From: Algoriphagus oliviformis
Lineage (GTDB): Bacteria; Bacteroidota; Bacteroidia; Cytophagales; Cyclobacteriaceae
Assembly (NCBI RefSeq): GCF_017254915.1
Contig: NZ_JAFKCT010000004.1
Coordinates: 1 to 64,000, forward strand
Reading direction: 5' to 3'
DNA length: 64,000 nt
Below the pieces are notes generated by a model. The model did no database searches, was not told the origin of the DNA, and was given only the letters and a program-made list of their open reading frames with translations. Within the stretch, counting starts at the first letter, position 1, and each line of letters begins with the position of its first letter. Both the position numbers and the translations under genes were made by a program. Positions 63,444-64,000 of this stretch are shown here, one piece after another.

Positions 63444-64000
63444 ATGCAATTCAACAGAAAATACATTTCCGCACTTTCTCTGGCTTTGGCCTTGGGCCTC
63501 AGTTCCTGCGACAAGGATTTTGAGGAAGTCAACATGAACCCCAACAGCCCGGAGACGGTATCCTCTTCCCTGCTCCTCCCCAACGTGATCCGCTCCACGA
63601 CCAACGAGATCGCGGGCAATGCCTGGGGCACCGGCAACGTCGTGATGCAGCAGACCGCCAAGATCCAGTTTACCAACGAAGACCGCTACAACTGGGGGCC
63701 CTCCGGCAGCCCGTATAGCACCTTCTACAACTCCCTTCGCGACCTGAACAACGTAATCCTGATCTCAGGCAAGGCAAATGAGCAAAACTACGTGGCCGTA
63801 GCGAAGATCATCCGCGCCAACCTCTTCTCCTACATGAGCGATGCCTACGGAGAGATCCCCTATCTGGAGGCGATCCAGGCAAAAGAGGGCATCAACTACC
63901 CCAAGTTTGACAGCCAGGAGGAAATCTACAGCGGCATCCTGAAGGAGCTCGAAGAAGCCAACGCCCTGCTGGGCACCAGCTCGGAGCAGGTGGCGGGAGA
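63444..64000 (+). CDS. SusD/RagB-like lipoprotein, truncated by the window edge
   Basis: The first 185 codons lie in the window; the 3' end is missing because the window stops, not because of a mutation. ATG at 63444 gives a lipobox LGLSSC (Cys22) and then the opening DKDFEEVNMNPNSPE, which matches SusD-like group 2 (SusD-family lipoproteins beginning DxFxxxNxNPN). TPR-like helices follow (VAVAKIIRANLFSYMSDAYG). It is the substrate-binding partner of the SusC protein 35 bp upstream. Confidence 0.9.
   Translation, partial: MQFNRKYISALSLALALGLSSCDKDFEEVNMNPNSPETVSSSLLLPNVIRSTTNEIAGNAWGTGNVVMQQTAKIQFTNEDRYNWGPSGSPYSTFYNSLRDLNNVILISGKANEQNYVAVAKIIRANLFSYMSDAYGEIPYLEAIQAKEGINYPKFDSQEEIYSGILKELEEANALLGTSSEQVAG

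Noticed and set aside
1..64000. CRISPR arrays, rRNA, riboswitches, integrases and transposases
   Set aside because: No regularly spaced repeats, rRNA segments or recognisable mobile-element enzymes were seen on either strand.

Overview
The window is chromosomal DNA from a Bacteroidota bacterium, most likely of the Cytophagales (an Algoriphagus/Cyclobacteriaceae-like organism; inferred from gene content, not tested by a search). The evidence is two SusC/SusD operons, type IX secretion (T9SS) hallmarks (a gliding-type C-terminal domain, a type A sorting domain, a PorP/SprF protein and a PorE-like TPR/propeller/OmpA protein), and promoters of the Bacteroidota type (TTG, then TAnnTTTG) in front of tRNA-Leu and probably leuS. 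Coding is dense on both strands. GC-rich third codon positions produce many long antisense shadow frames, which are left out.

Layout. 0.3-3.6 kb: a PorP/SprF protein overlapping a lectin/PKD surface protein. 3.7-8.3 kb: purA, then a rel-fur-STAS run. 8.4-11.9 kb: tRNA-Leu(UAG), tig, clpP, clpX. 12.0-14.0 kb: lpxB and queD, separated by a small GxxExxY gene bounded by inverted repeats. 14.1-18.3 kb: a T9SS-exported subtilase and a small exported partner. 18.5-23.8 kb: first SUS operon (susC, susD, surface lipoprotein). 24.3-29.1 kb: PorE-like protein, queE, a GNAT gene bracketed by two palindromic repeats, and an M20-type amidohydrolase. 29.2-33.8 kb: leuS, then a MntA/HepT toxin-antitoxin pair coupled to a glycosyltransferase. 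34.2-40.0 kb: AraC regulator, aldehyde dehydrogenase, DUF779, M19 dipeptidase, VIT1-like transporter and a DUF5995 gene. 40.1-44.5 kb: alpha/beta hydrolase, an antitoxin remnant, DUF4407 protein, cation/proton exchanger and GDSL esterase. 44.8-50.7 kb: a complete RND efflux operon. 50.7-53.1 kb: a GyrI-like protein, a repeat-rich scar, and a patatin-TIR fusion protein. 53.5-56.9 kb: ackA and pta. 57.1-59.9 kb: a DUF1460 amidase and an Xaa-Pro peptidase-like hydrolase. 60.2-64.0 kb: second SUS operon, cut by the window edge.

The genes suggest a heterotroph that takes up polymers and peptides: SusCD importers, an exported subtilase, an M19 dipeptidase, an Xaa-Pro peptidase-like enzyme and an M20 amidohydrolase, with acetate overflow or salvage through AckA/Pta. 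Housekeeping genes alternate with small accessory insertions. The most interesting are the patatin-TIR fusion (possible abortive-infection defence effector), the MntA/HepT/GT4 run, the inverted-repeat-bounded GxxExxY cassette, and the palindromic repeats around the GNAT gene. No integrase, transposase, CRISPR array or rRNA was seen.
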